Assembly: GCA_937989565.1 (NCBI GenBank)
Contig: CALKRM010000023.1
Location: forward strand, 9,645 to 73,644
Direction: 5' to 3'
Source of the DNA: an uncultured Candidatus Saccharibacteria bacterium
GTDB taxonomy: Bacteria > Patescibacteriota > Saccharimonadia > Saccharimonadales > Saccharimonadaceae
DNA length: 64,000 bases
Below are positions 9,387-18,118 of this stretch, in pieces. Below the pieces are notes generated by a model, which saw nothing but the letters and a program-made list of their open reading frames with translations, ran no database searches and was not told the origin of the DNA. Numbering within the stretch: the first letter of the stretch is position 1; every line of letters starts with the position of its first letter. The translations under genes were made by a program, and so were the position numbers.

Positions 9387-10301
9387 ATGTTGCAATATCT
9401 TCGTTCAACAAATAGTGATTCAATAATTAGACCGCAAGAAAATTTGCAGTCTGGTTCGTGGGTGCGCTGCGAAAGACCGAGCGACGAAGAGGTTTCACAA
9501 TTGTTGACGCTGGGCTTGGATGAGGATTTGATAAGTGACGCGCTTGATCCACATGAGGTGCCGCGTATTGAGTTTGACGATGAGTGGACTTATTTGATTG
9601 CGCGACTGCCAGACACTGACGACGATTTTAACGATTTTACCACGCCAATTTTATTCTGCATCAATAAAGATCATATCGTGACGTTGTCTAGAGATAGTTT
9701 GGGGCGATTATGGCAGCCATTTATTGATAAGATGCGAATTAGGACGGATCGACAAGTTGAGCTTTTGGTGGCGATGGTTGAGGCGATTTCAACGCAATAT
9801 CAGCGGCGCGTGGCAACAATTAATCGTCAAATGCGAGCGGCTACGGACAGTATTCATACGCTGAGGGTTAATGATATTGCCACTCTGGCGGAGTATGAGC
9901 GCAAATTGAACGATTATCTTGACGCGTTAATTCCGATGAACTGGGCAATTGAGAAGCTTCTTGCGACTCAGAAATTGCGATTGAAAGCTGATGATAAGGA
10001 AGACGTTGAGGATATTTCGATTGATTTGGAGCAGGTGATTGCGCGTTGTAAAAGTTTGTTGAGGACGATTACTAATGTGCGCGATAGCTATAGGGCAGTG
10101 ATGGATACGCGTCTTAATGAGACGATCCGTCTGCTAACCGTAATCACCGTAGCTTTGACTATTCCGACGATGATCGCTGGTTTGTATGGTATGAATGTGC
10201 CGGTTCCAGGTGTCGATAATCCATTGATGTTTTGGGGAATTACCGCAGTTAGTGTAGTCCTAGCTGTTGTTGTGGGCTATTATTTCCTGCGCCGCCGCTA
10301 A
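9387..10301 (+). CDS. CorA-family divalent cation transporter
   Basis: A 304-residue protein with a large cytoplasmic N-terminal domain and two membrane helices at the C-terminus. Between the helices is YGMNVP, the GMN signature that forms the ion selectivity filter of CorA Mg2+ channels. The two residues after GMN are VP rather than the usual loop. A TATAAT box (9373-9378) ends eight bases before the ATG, with no Shine-Dalgarno. It is followed by a paralogue with a separate promoter, so the genome keeps two CorA types side by side. Confidence 0.93.
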   Translation: MLQYLRSTNSDSIIRPQENLQSGSWVRCERPSDEEVSQLLTLGLDEDLISDALDPHEVPRIEFDDEWTYLIARLPDTDDDFNDFTTPILFCINKDHIVTLSRDSLGRLWQPFIDKMRIRTDRQVELLVAMVEAISTQYQRRVATINRQMRAATDSIHTLRVNDIATLAEYERKLNDYLDALIPMNWAIEKLLATQKLRLKADDKEDVEDISIDLEQVIARCKSLLRTITNVRDSYRAVMDTRLNETIRLLTVITVALTIPTMIAGLYGMNVPVPGVDNPLMFWGITAVSVVLAVVVGYYFLRRR

Positions 10302-10358
10302 AGTTTAATTGCAATTCGACAGATTGCTAATATCGCTTATGTATATTATAATTTTCTC

Positions 10359-11279
10359 ATGATGGTGGGCTATTTTGAACGCAGATCGTTGACTGAAAAG
10401 TTGACGCAAGCTCAACGAATGCATAAAAACGGTTGGATTAATTTGACCGGGAGTCTTGATGCTACTCGAGTTTCAAAGGCTTTGTCGCTGTCTGCTAATA
10501 TTGTTCGTGATGTACTGGACATCCACGAATTACCTCGAGCGGAGTTTTCTGATGGTGTTGAATATATTTTTACGCGCATACCGTTTGGTCAAACTGATTC
10601 TGGCAAAACGGCACCGTTTTTAATTGCAATTAGCGGCGGGCATTATATTACAATATCGCCTCATGTTAAATTTTCACCTCTGGAGGTTAGCGATTATTTA
10701 TTTAGCACAACCGAACGTCCAGCGGGAGTTTTTGCTGCGAATTTGGCGTATATTATTTCTCAATATGAACAGCGTGTGCATTTGTTAACGGAGCAAATTA
10801 GCGATGCTCGTCGGCGACTAAGTCGTCATGAAGTTGAGAATTCGGATTTTATTAAATTTGTGGCAATTGAAGATACGCTCAATGAATATCGAAGCAGTTT
10901 GGAAGGGATATCCCGCGTTATTACACAACTAATGGAAAACCGCCGCCATTTATTTAAGACTAGAGACCTGGAAGCCTTGGAGGACGTTGACCTACACATC
11001 AGACAAGTCTTAGTGGCAATCAGTTCCAGCACGCACATAATTTCCAGCATTCAAAACGCTTATTCGACGGTTGCTAATAATACGCTGAACCAACGTATGA
11101 AGGCGTTGACCGCAATAACAATTCTTCTGGCTATTCCAAACGTTTTTTACGGAATGTACGGAATGAATATTGCGTTACCATTTCAAGGTGAGCCTTGGGC
11201 GTACCCGGTTATCACCAGTTTTACAGTGTTGTTGATTTTACTTGTTATGTTTGTTGCTAAGCGACTCCGCTTATTCTAA
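10359..11279 (+). CDS. CorA-family divalent cation transporter, second paralogue
   Basis: 306 residues with the same plan as the preceding gene: an alpha/beta cytoplasmic domain, a long helical stalk and two C-terminal membrane helices with YGMNIALPF in between. Identity to its neighbour is low by eye, so this is an old duplication or a different CorA subfamily. It carries TATAAT at 10347-10352, six bases before the ATG, a leaderless layout. The substrate (Mg2+, Co2+, Zn2+) cannot be decided. Confidence 0.92.
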   Translation: MMVGYFERRSLTEKLTQAQRMHKNGWINLTGSLDATRVSKALSLSANIVRDVLDIHELPRAEFSDGVEYIFTRIPFGQTDSGKTAPFLIAISGGHYITISPHVKFSPLEVSDYLFSTTERPAGVFAANLAYIISQYEQRVHLLTEQISDARRRLSRHEVENSDFIKFVAIEDTLNEYRSSLEGISRVITQLMENRRHLFKTRDLEALEDVDLHIRQVLVAISSSTHIISSIQNAYSTVANNTLNQRMKALTAITILLAIPNVFYGMYGMNIALPFQGEPWAYPVITSFTVLLILLVMFVAKRLRLF

Positions 11280-11441
11280 TATAGATATAATAAGCATTTT
11301 CAAAATGTTTTTGCTTGACGTGCCAATAAACGTTTGGTAACATTGTTAGCGTGTCTCGCGCCGAAGCATTAAATTGCTGATATTAAGTGATAAAGGTCGA
11401 AGCGCGTGGGGCTGCACATAATAATAAGGAGTGCAAAACAC

Positions 11442-11534
11442 ATGCCAATAGCAATCAAATTTGTGCCATCAAGGCGCAAAAAGATCGCGGTGGATGTGGT
11501 GCCTGCCGAATGGCAAACATACATAGCACAATAA
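11442..11534 (+). CDS. Possible 30-residue basic small protein
   Basis: An ATG at 11442 follows AAGGAG (11426-11431) by ten bases and opens 30 codons to TAA. The product begins MPIAIKFVPSRRKKIAVDVV, with a central SRRKK patch and a tryptophan near the end. No family is recognised. It lies inside a transcript with its own promoter and terminator. Either the RNA is a short mRNA for this protein or the ORF is chance within a structured RNA. Conservation of the codons in related genomes would decide. Confidence 0.35.
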   Translation: MPIAIKFVPSRRKKIAVDVVPAEWQTYIAQ

Positions 11535-11580
11535 AAAGAGTGCAGTCGCTCCAATGATAGAATAGGGACGACTATAAACA

Positions 11581-11614
11581 AATCCCGCTCCAAGGCACCG
11601 GAGCGGGATTTTGG
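11581..11614. terminator. Bidirectional terminator
   Basis: An 11-bp perfect GC-rich stem (11581-11591 with 11600-11610) has T-rich flanks on both sides. It can end both the short plus-strand transcript and the minus-strand DsbA-like gene that stops 20 bases away. Confidence 0.8.
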
Positions 11615-11630
11615 TTTGTATGAAAATGCG

Positions 11631-12323
11631 TTAATCTTTTACTTCAACGCCAGCTTTTTTCAAGGCTTCCTTGACTGATGATTCGATTGAGCCAGAGCTG
11701 TCCATCTCGGTATTTTTTCCATTTATGTAGAAAGTTGGTGTTGCGGCAACGCCGTGTTTGCGACCGAGAGCCATATCGAAGTCAATTTTATTTTTAACCC
11801 TGTTGCTGGCAATATCGGTTTTATATTGATCGATATTAAGCTTCAATTGTTCAGCATAAGATTTGAAGATGTTATCGCGTTCTGTAGTGTTGGCGTTTTT
11901 CCAAGCGTCCTGATTTGCATACAGAAGCTCATTCATTTCCCAGAATTTACCCTGTAAACCAGCAGCTTCAGCTACGGCAGCGGCAGCGCGCGCGTTAGGG
12001 TGTGAGCTAGCAATTGGGAAATTGCGGAAAATTAATCGAACGTGATCTTTATATTTTTTAGCTAGCGCTTCGGCTTTTGGTGCAGCGGTGCCGCAGCCAG
12101 GGCATTGATAGTCGGCGTATTCGATAATTGTTACTTTGGCGTCTTTACTGCCAATTTCGTGATCTGCAATATTGCCATTTCTTGATTCTGCGCCGATAGC
12201 TGTGTTCAGTTGATCGTTATTGATGTCGCTAATATTTAGTCGATTTTGTGTAGAAATATAAATCATTCCACTAACAATTGCTACTACAATAATCGCGAAA
12301 ATTATCCAGCTTTTCTTATTCAT
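11631..12323 (-). CDS. DsbA-like membrane-anchored thiol oxidoreductase
   Basis: 230 residues with an N-terminal membrane anchor (residues 5-24) and a thioredoxin/DsbA fold outside the cell. The active site CPGC is at 74-77 in the context EYADYQCPGC, and a cis-proline loop ATPTFYING lies near residue 197. It should form disulfides in exported proteins, using a partner not seen here. The start is supported by GGAGG eight bases upstream and a TATACT box on the minus strand, divergent from the CBS protein. Cysteine-bearing exported proteins in the window, such as the repeat protein at 59.3 kb, are possible clients. Confidence 0.92.
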   Translation of the reverse strand: MNKKSWIIFAIIVVAIVSGMIYISTQNRLNISDINNDQLNTAIGAESRNGNIADHEIGSKDAKVTIIEYADYQCPGCGTAAPKAEALAKKYKDHVRLIFRNFPIASSHPNARAAAAVAEAAGLQGKFWEMNELLYANQDAWKNANTTERDNIFKSYAEQLKLNIDQYKTDIASNRVKNKIDFDMALGRKHGVAATPTFYINGKNTEMDSSGSIESSVKEALKKAGVEVKD

Positions 12324-12376
12324 TTTACCTCCATTTACTCTAGTAAGTATAGCACGAAATGCGGTACAATAAAACT

Positions 12377-13399
12377 ATGACGATTGTGCTAATCTTTGGA
12401 TATTTGGTTACTTTGGCGGTTTTGCTGATAGTGCTGGGAGTTCAACCGAAAACGTCTTCGCATAGTCAATTTGAGCTGCGGCGGAGAAGTGGACTAGGCG
12501 ATGAAAAGGCTAAGATTCTTTTGCGACAAAGAGAATTTTTACGAGATATTATTTCGTTGCAGCGCGCCGTGGCATCTTTATGTTTGGTGATTTTAAGTGT
12601 TATTAGCGTTTATTTGTTCAATTGGGTGGCTGGGCTCATTTTGTCAATTATAATAGCCCTGGAAATCGGAGCTGTCGCGCGAATTGGTTTGTGGCAGAAA
12701 TACTCACAGCAACTTTATGAAAAATACGAACCGCTAATTTTAACGACAATTGAGCGACATCAAGTAATTTTGTCGTTAATTCGTTCGGTGTCGCCAGTTG
12801 TTGGTGATAGTCGGGTGATTGAATCGAAAGAAGAATTGCTGGAAATGGTGGCTCAATCCAGCGGAGCGATTTCATCTTCTGAGAAAAAGCTTATTACTAA
12901 CGGACTGAAGTTCAATGATATGAAGGTCGAGGAAATTATGACGCCACGAAGTATGATTGAATCGGTACCCATGAACGAACTTCTCGGGCCGCTAGTGCTT
13001 GATGATCTTCATAAAAAAGGGTATAGCAGATTTCCTGTCATTGACGGCGACATTGACCATGTTGTTGGAATGTTGAGGATTCAAGATTTGTTAACGATTG
13101 ATCGTAAAGCAAAATCTCATCGTGCGGAAACAGTCATGAGTAAAGACGTCTATTATATTCGCGAAAATCAAACTCTACAGCACGCCTTGGCTGCATTTTT
13201 GAAAACGCAGCATCACTTGTTTATTGTTGTAAATGAGTTTCGAGAAACAGTTGGTTTACTGAGTTTAGAAGACGTAATTGAAGCGCTATTAGGTCAGAAA
13301 ATCATTGACGAATATGATGTTTATGGAGATATTCGTAAGGCTGCCACAGCTAATCCGCAGAAAAATAATTTGCCCACAAAAACTCGCCGTGACGTTTAA
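12377..13399 (+). CDS. CBS-domain membrane protein, CorC/CNNM-like
   Basis: The start at ATG 12377 is chosen because TACAAT (12365-12370) lies six bases upstream; an in-frame ATG at 12359 would lie before that -10. The 340 residues have an N-terminal helix (3-22), a hydrophobic hairpin near 60-105, then a paired CBS module. EEIMTPRSMIESVP opens CBS1, followed by GYSRFPVI and DHVVGMLRIQDLL. CBS2 contains HHLFIVVNEFRETVGLLSLED. This is the regulatory module of the HlyC/CorC/CNNM family, linked to Mg2+ or other cation transport. The DUF21 membrane part is shorter than usual and the CorC_HlyC domain is lacking. Two CorA proteins lie nearby. Confidence 0.85.
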   Translation: MTIVLIFGYLVTLAVLLIVLGVQPKTSSHSQFELRRRSGLGDEKAKILLRQREFLRDIISLQRAVASLCLVILSVISVYLFNWVAGLILSIIIALEIGAVARIGLWQKYSQQLYEKYEPLILTTIERHQVILSLIRSVSPVVGDSRVIESKEELLEMVAQSSGAISSSEKKLITNGLKFNDMKVEEIMTPRSMIESVPMNELLGPLVLDDLHKKGYSRFPVIDGDIDHVVGMLRIQDLLTIDRKAKSHRAETVMSKDVYYIRENQTLQHALAAFLKTQHHLFIVVNEFRETVGLLSLEDVIEALLGQKIIDEYDVYGDIRKAATANPQKNNLPTKTRRDV

Positions 13400-13437
13400 T
13401 TCTGGGAATTTGCCCAGATTATGCTATAATAACAGAT

Positions 13438-15216
13438 ATGAAAAATAGAATTTTGGCGGCAGAAACTTCTAAAAAAGTTGGTGAGAATATTACAGTTGCG
13501 GGCTGGGTTCATTCCAGGCGTGATCATGGCGGATTGATTTTTATTGATTTGCGCGACCACACGGGTTTGGTTCAGTTGGTTATTAACCCTGATAAAAAAG
13601 ATGCTTTCTCTTTGGCAGAAAGCTTACGAGATGAGTTTGTGGTTCGTGCTTGTGGTGTGGTTGCGGAACGTGGCGAAGGTCTAAAAAATCCGAATATTGC
13701 CAGTGGTGATGTGGAAATTGTTGTGGACAATTTGGAGATTTTGAACCGAGCTGAAACTTTGCCAATTCAGCCATTTGCCGAGGATAATCAAGCTGGCGAA
13801 GAACTAAGATTCAAATATCGTTATCTTGATTTGCGTCGTCCAAAAATGCAAAACATGCTTAAAAAGCGCGCCGAAATGTATCGTCGAATCCATGAATATA
13901 TGGACAATCGAGATTTTATTGAAATTCAAACGCCAATTTTGGCTAACTCAAGTCCTGAGGGTGCGCGTGATTTTCTGATTCCGAGTCGTTTGCAGGAAGG
14001 GAAGTTTTACGCCTTGCCACAAGCTCCGCAGCAATTTAAGCAGCTGCTGATGGTTGGTGGCGTGCCGCGTTATTATCAGTTGGCTGCTTGTTTCCGCGAC
14101 GAAGACCCAAGGGCAGATCGCCTATACGGCGAGTTTTATCAGCTTGATTTGGAGATGAGTTTTGCTGAAAATGGCGAAGAAGTTCGTTCTGAAGTCGAAC
14201 CTTTAATGAAGCAACTGGCAACTGATTTTGCTGGTAAAAAATTGTTGGATTTGAGTGATTTGGCGGTTGGTGATGGCAGTTCAATTCCGCGAATTTCGTA
14301 TCGCGACGCCATGGAAACTTACGGTTCTGACAAGCCGGATTTGCGATTTGGTATGGAATTGATAGAACTGACGGACGCGTTCTCGGAGACTGAGTTTGGT
14401 GTGTTTAAAAACGCGGAATGCGTTAAGGCTATTTGCGTAAAAAATGGCGCAAGTTTGAGCCGTAAGCAAATTGACAATTTCACCAATATCGCTAAGAGTG
14501 AAGGCGCTGGTGGCTTGGCATATATTACGTATCAAGACGGCGAAGCAAAATCTCCAATTGCGAAATTCTTGAGTGATAAGGAATTGGTTGACATTCAACA
14601 GAAAACTGGTGCAGTTGATGGCGATGCAGTGTTCTTTGGCGCTGATTCTCGCTCGGTTGTTAACGCGGTATTGGGGCGCTTGCGTAATGAATTTGCCTCG
14701 CACTTTAATCTTAAGGACCCATCGGTCGTGGCGTTTGCTTGGATTATTGATTTTCCGTTTTACGAATGGGATGAGCGTGGTAAGAAGCTTGACTTTGGGC
14801 ATAATCCGTTCAGTATGCCAAAGGGTGGCTTGCAGGCTCTGGAGTCTGCTGAAACTGATGCCGAAAAACTATCCATTGTCGCTGATCAGTTTGATATGGT
14901 GATGAACGGCTATGAGATTTGCTCTGGCGGTGTTCGTAATCATAATCCAGCGGTATTGTACAAAGTGTTCGGTTTGCTGGGCTTCAGTGAATCTTATGTT
15001 GAAGAAAAGTTTGGTGCTATGCTTGGTGCTTTCAAATACGGTGCTCCGCCTCACGCAGGATGCGCTTTTGGCGTTGATCGTATTTTGATGGAATTGACCG
15101 ATGAGCAAAACGTCCGCGAGACTCTGGCGTTTCCAAAGAATGGCTCTGGTGTGGATGTGATGATGAATTCACCGTCAGTTGTTGATCCCGCTCAGCTACG
15201 CGAATTGGGTTTGTGA
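13438..15216 (+). CDS. aspS: Aspartyl-tRNA synthetase
   Basis: A 592-residue class II synthetase of bacterial type. It has an N-terminal OB fold (VAGWVHSRRDHGG), motif 2 at CFRDEDPRADR, the bacterial GAD insertion in the middle and motif 3 as GCAFGVDRILM near the C-terminus. It loads aspartate on tRNA-Asp, and possibly on tRNA-Asn in organisms that use the amidotransferase route. TATAAT (13425-13430) ends seven bases before the ATG and no Shine-Dalgarno is present. The gene ends in TGA, which shows TGA is a normal stop in this genome. Confidence 0.98.
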   Translation: MKNRILAAETSKKVGENITVAGWVHSRRDHGGLIFIDLRDHTGLVQLVINPDKKDAFSLAESLRDEFVVRACGVVAERGEGLKNPNIASGDVEIVVDNLEILNRAETLPIQPFAEDNQAGEELRFKYRYLDLRRPKMQNMLKKRAEMYRRIHEYMDNRDFIEIQTPILANSSPEGARDFLIPSRLQEGKFYALPQAPQQFKQLLMVGGVPRYYQLAACFRDEDPRADRLYGEFYQLDLEMSFAENGEEVRSEVEPLMKQLATDFAGKKLLDLSDLAVGDGSSIPRISYRDAMETYGSDKPDLRFGMELIELTDAFSETEFGVFKNAECVKAICVKNGASLSRKQIDNFTNIAKSEGAGGLAYITYQDGEAKSPIAKFLSDKELVDIQQKTGAVDGDAVFFGADSRSVVNAVLGRLRNEFASHFNLKDPSVVAFAWIIDFPFYEWDERGKKLDFGHNPFSMPKGGLQALESAETDAEKLSIVADQFDMVMNGYEICSGGVRNHNPAVLYKVFGLLGFSESYVEEKFGAMLGAFKYGAPPHAGCAFGVDRILMELTDEQNVRETLAFPKNGSGVDVMMNSPSVVDPAQLRELGL

Positions 15217-15253
15217 AATTTAGATCATTGAGTTTACAGGAGACGCTCGTAGG

Positions 15254-16042
15254 ATGATGGACAATATTATTCTTCACATTCCTCACGCCTCGTTATACTT
15301 GCCTCCTGATTTTTGGCGTGATATTACGGTAGATAAAGAGATTATCGAGAGGGAGTTGCGTTTCATTGCTGATTATAAAGTTGATGAGCTCGTTAAAAAT
15401 ATAAATAGCCATAAAATTATAGCTAAATATTCGCGGCTATATTGTGACGTCGAGAGGTTCCGTGATGACGAAGCTGAGCCGATGGCTAAGCTGGGTATGG
15501 GAGCGATTTATACACGTTTATCTGACGGTACGCAATATCGCAAAATAGGATCATCCCGCCGGGAAGAAATTTTGAGCAAATCATACGACTTACATCACAA
15601 ACAACTAAACACGTTGAGTAGGGAAATTGTTGATCAATATGGATCGTGTGTAATCATTGATATTCATAGTTATAGCGACGAATTGGTGCGAAGATTGTTT
15701 GGCTGGACGGAGAATTTACCAGATGTTTGCCTTGGCTATGATGAAAAATGGTTCGGTAAAGACAATGCATCAAAATTAAAAACATATATTGAAAAAATGG
15801 GATATAGTTGTGAATTAAATTATCCGTATTATGGGGCGTTGGTTCCGATGGAATTTTATCACGATGAAAATCCGAAGATACAGTCGGTGATGTTGGAAAT
15901 TAATAGGCGCGTCTATTTGAATGGTGATGCGGTAAGCGAAAAGGCTGTTTGTAATATAGATAAAATAATAAATTTTATCGCAGAAAATCTAAATCCTAAT
16001 ACCAAGCCACGCTGCCAAAATGTCGCCCGCAAAGTAGGCTAG
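15254..16042 (+). CDS. N-formylglutamate amidohydrolase-like protein
   Basis: 262 residues matching the FGase family (PF05013) at several points: IILHIPHASLYLP at the N-terminus, DVERFRDDEAE, the metal-binding IIDIHSYSDE and a late GALVPMEFYH followed by VMLEINRR. Such enzymes cleave N-formylglutamate in histidine breakdown, but no hut genes are nearby, so the true substrate is open. The start may be ATG 15254 or the next codon, with an ACAGGAG upstream. Its last 54 bases overlap the convergent VIT1 gene tail to tail. Confidence 0.82.
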   Translation: MMDNIILHIPHASLYLPPDFWRDITVDKEIIERELRFIADYKVDELVKNINSHKIIAKYSRLYCDVERFRDDEAEPMAKLGMGAIYTRLSDGTQYRKIGSSRREEILSKSYDLHHKQLNTLSREIVDQYGSCVIIDIHSYSDELVRRLFGWTENLPDVCLGYDEKWFGKDNASKLKTYIEKMGYSCELNYPYYGALVPMEFYHDENPKIQSVMLEINRRVYLNGDAVSEKAVCNIDKIINFIAENLNPNTKPRCQNVARKVG

Positions 16043-16528
16043 TCCTGCCGCAATTGCCCCAAGGAGCAGTGTGATACCTGCAGATTGCCAAGGTGATTGT
16101 TTACTGACTTTGCCTTTGATAAAGCCGATCGCTAAGAACGTTGCCGCAGTTAGCGCCGAGCTAATATAGAATAATACCGCGTTTGGTGCTTTTAAGTTTG
16201 CAATTACGTCAATCGAATATGGCAACACTGGTACGCTACCGACCACCACGAAAGCTAAGAATGTTACTGTGCCTATGATCTTTGGGGATGAGCGTTTTTG
16301 GCTGTCGCGAACGGACTCTTCGTGCTCTGCACTGGCTGCCAAATATGCGCTAGAGCCCATTGAGAATCCGTCGGCTATTAAATTAGCAATTCCTAATATA
16401 AGAATTACTGAACTGGATATTCCAGCTCCAGCTGAAGCCGCCACGACTGCAAATGTCGTTACTGTGCCGTCGACCGCGCCATAAACAAATTCCGGTATGT
16501 ATCGTTTGAAAAAATCTCGCATAACCAT
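15989..16528 (-). CDS. VIT1/CCC1-family Fe2+/Mn2+ transporter
   Basis: A 179-residue membrane protein with about five helices. The first helix region reads FVYGAVDGTVTTFAVVAAS and the second contains GIANLIADGFSMGSSAYLA, both hallmarks of the VIT1/CCC1 family that moves iron or manganese. The cytoplasmic segment between helices 2 and 3 (EHEESVRDSQKR) is short, consistent with a prokaryotic member lacking the ferritin-like domain. It is convergent with, and overlapping, the FGase-like gene. Direction of transport cannot be told. Confidence 0.9.
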   Translation of the reverse strand: MVMRDFFKRYIPEFVYGAVDGTVTTFAVVAASAGAGISSSVILILGIANLIADGFSMGSSAYLAASAEHEESVRDSQKRSSPKIIGTVTFLAFVVVGSVPVLPYSIDVIANLKAPNAVLFYISSALTAATFLAIGFIKGKVSKQSPWQSAGITLLLGAIAAGLAYFAGDILAAWLGIRI

Positions 16529-16568
16529 ACCAGTTTATCATATTATTAACGATTAGCGGACGTCTCTA

Positions 16569-16597
16569 TTGACAATTTAATAAGCTTATGCTATAGT
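16569..16597 (+). promoter_or_regulatory. Near-consensus sigma-70 promoter
   Basis: TTGACA (16569-16574), a 17-base spacer and TATAGT (16592-16597) precede the two small envelope genes by about 80 bases of leader. This is one of the strongest promoter matches in the window. Confidence 0.8.
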
Positions 16598-16684
16598 GAA
16601 ATAGTTAGATTATCTAATACAAACAATTTAACAAGCATGCTAAAATAAACATAACAAATATAAACTTTTGCAGAAAGGTAAAGC

Positions 16685-16906
16685 GTGGAAGATATCCAAA
16701 CAGCCATCGTTTTATTATCAATCATCGTAGGATTGTTGTCGGTTATTATCGTAACGCTACTGGCAGTGGTCATCGCCTTGTTGGTAAGACTTAATACGGT
16801 CATGAAAAGCGTTAGTAAAATTACAACTAACGTAGCTAGTGCAACTGAGTGGTTGTCGCCAACAAAAGTTTTTAGTGAAATATCAGGTTTATTTCGTAAA
16901 AAATAA
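16685..16906 (+). CDS. Small membrane protein (DUF948-like)
   Basis: 73 residues from a GTG start with GAAAGG upstream. One long hydrophobic helix (about 7-33) is followed by an amphipathic tail with VMKSVSKITTN and ending LFRKK. The plan resembles short DUF948 proteins, often encoded next to YtxH proteins in Gram-positives, and a YtxH-like gene does follow 19 bases later. Function unknown, probably envelope stress or membrane scaffolding. Confidence 0.75.
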   Translation: MEDIQTAIVLLSIIVGLLSVIIVTLLAVVIALLVRLNTVMKSVSKITTNVASATEWLSPTKVFSEISGLFRKK

Positions 16907-16925
16907 TTAAAAAAGGAGTAAATAT

Positions 16926-17195
16926 ATGAAAAAAGTTTTAGCAATTATCGGAGCGGTAGCAGCAGGTTTTACAGCTGGAATTTTAACTGCACCAAAGAGC
17001 GGCAAGGAAACAAGGAAAGACTTGAAGGATAAAGCTGTAAAAATGAAAGCCGACACTGAAAAGGTGGCTTGCAAAGCGACTGCTGCAGCAAAAGACAGCT
17101 TAAGCTCGTTAAAAGCTGGTTCTCAGAAAGTTGGAGATGCTGTAGCAGAAACCGCAAAAGATGTTAAGGGTAACGTCGAAAAACGTTTCAAGTAA
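16926..17195 (+). CDS. YtxH-like protein
   Basis: 89 residues with AAGGAG seven bases before the ATG. An N-terminal glycine-rich hydrophobic helix (GAVAAGFTAGILTAPKSGKE) matches the YtxH domain (PF12732). After it comes a long lysine- and alanine-rich, nearly uninterrupted helix with heptad character. The protein is therefore a membrane-anchored coiled coil or amphipathic helix, typical of small stress-related envelope proteins. Likely cotranscribed with the preceding gene. Confidence 0.85.
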   Translation: MKKVLAIIGAVAAGFTAGILTAPKSGKETRKDLKDKAVKMKADTEKVACKATAAAKDSLSSLKAGSQKVGDAVAETAKDVKGNVEKRFK

Positions 17196-17235
17196 CATTT
17201 GACTCTATTCAAGAAGACGTGAGATAATATAAGTG

Positions 17236-17778
17236 ATGAAAAAAGTTACTTTCTATCTCGCGTCTTTTTTGATTACTTCTAGTTTGTTAGTGACGCCACG
17301 GGCAGTCGAGGCTCAGTCTGTCGATGCTACGGCTGATTCTGAGATTGTAAAAACGCTTGACCGAAACTGTAGTTCCGTAAGAGTTGCTATTAAAAATATC
17401 CATACCAATGACGCTCTAACTAGAGTTAACGTTGGACAAAGATATAATTCTATTTCTACCAAACTTATGGCCAGGCTGAACGGTCGATTGGCAATCAATA
17501 AGCTGGACAGCTCAAAGTTAGTGAATATTACTAATGAATTCGAGTCAACGAGACTTAAGTTTAATAGCAATTACAACGATTACGACACCGCGATGACCGA
17601 TCTTCAGCGCGCAAATTGCTCTAATAATGTGGCGGACTATTATCAAAAATTGACCGTCGCTCGCGAGGCTCGTAATAAACTTTCTGAGAATGTGAAGATC
17701 TTGGATGAATTGTTAGTGAGATATAAAGAAGAAGTGCAAGTTATCAAAAATTCGCTGTCTGGGGGTTCTAATGAATAG
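17236..17778 (+). CDS. Secreted or lipid-side protein with signal peptide, unknown
   Basis: About 180 residues. The first 27 form a signal peptide with a likely cleavage after VEA. The mature part is helical and polar, with two cysteines, one near the N-terminus (DRNCSSV) and one near the middle (RANCSNN), that could form a disulfide. No family is recognised. GATAAT at 17223-17228, with TTGACT 18 bases upstream, ends seven bases before the ATG, a leaderless layout. It overlaps the next membrane gene by eight bases, so the two are coupled. Confidence 0.7.
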   Translation: MKKVTFYLASFLITSSLLVTPRAVEAQSVDATADSEIVKTLDRNCSSVRVAIKNIHTNDALTRVNVGQRYNSISTKLMARLNGRLAINKLDSSKLVNITNEFESTRLKFNSNYNDYDTAMTDLQRANCSNNVADYYQKLTVAREARNKLSENVKILDELLVRYKEEVQVIKNSLSGGSNE

Positions 17779-18115
17779 AGCTAAGGAATTATTCCGTAGT
17801 TATAAATTCGCTACGTTTATTGGGCTGACTATTGCGGTCTCAGTTGTGTTGGTGTCGATCGCGATGTTTATGTATTACAAGACTGACGCCTACAGATTGG
17901 ATTTGAGTCGCCCAGAATACGTTTCTCGCCGCAAGCAAATTAGCAAGGATGCGAATGAAAAAAGTCACGAATTTGACGCGCAAGGCACAGTAAGTAAGGA
18001 TACATTGAAGGAATTTTTGGGAATTTATGATAAAGAAGTAGAGAACGTTAATAAAATCAAAGCGTTTTCTAATGATGTGTTGAGCGATAAAGAATTGGGT
18101 TTGTCTAATAATTAA
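17771..18115 (+). CDS. Single-pass membrane protein, unknown
   Basis: 114 residues: a short cytoplasmic N-terminus, one membrane helix (about 14-36) and a charged outer or inner domain of about 75 residues rich in K, E and D. It overlaps the preceding secreted-protein gene by eight bases, which implies coexpression and probably a joint envelope function. No family recognised. Confidence 0.72.
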   Translation: MNRAKELFRSYKFATFIGLTIAVSVVLVSIAMFMYYKTDAYRLDLSRPEYVSRRKQISKDANEKSHEFDAQGTVSKDTLKEFLGIYDKEVENVNKIKAFSNDVLSDKELGLSNN

Positions 18116-18118
18116 TCT

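Larger units (their letters stand above)
11315..11614 (+). ncRNA. Unassigned short transcript with own promoter and terminator (may carry a 30-codon ORF)
   Basis: This fills the 350-base gap between corA and the DsbA-like gene. A strong promoter is visible: TTGACG (11315-11320), 17-base spacer, TAACAT (11338-11343). A perfect 11-bp hairpin at 11581-11610 acts as terminator on both strands. The transcript would be about 265 nt. It has a possible 5' stem (CGCGC with GCGCG), an AGCA/TGCT mini-hairpin and an AGTCG/CGACT hairpin before the terminator. I do not recognise it as tmRNA, RNase P, SRP or 6S RNA. It also holds a small ORF with a good Shine-Dalgarno, listed separately. Confidence 0.5.

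Noticed and set aside
11369..11593. 74-codon minus-strand ORF antisense to the short transcript
   Set aside because: It would begin inside the terminator region, with no promoter or ribosome site.
14281..14802. 173-codon minus-strand ORF within aspS
   Set aside because: Shadow frame of a conserved synthetase; no motif, promoter or ribosome site.
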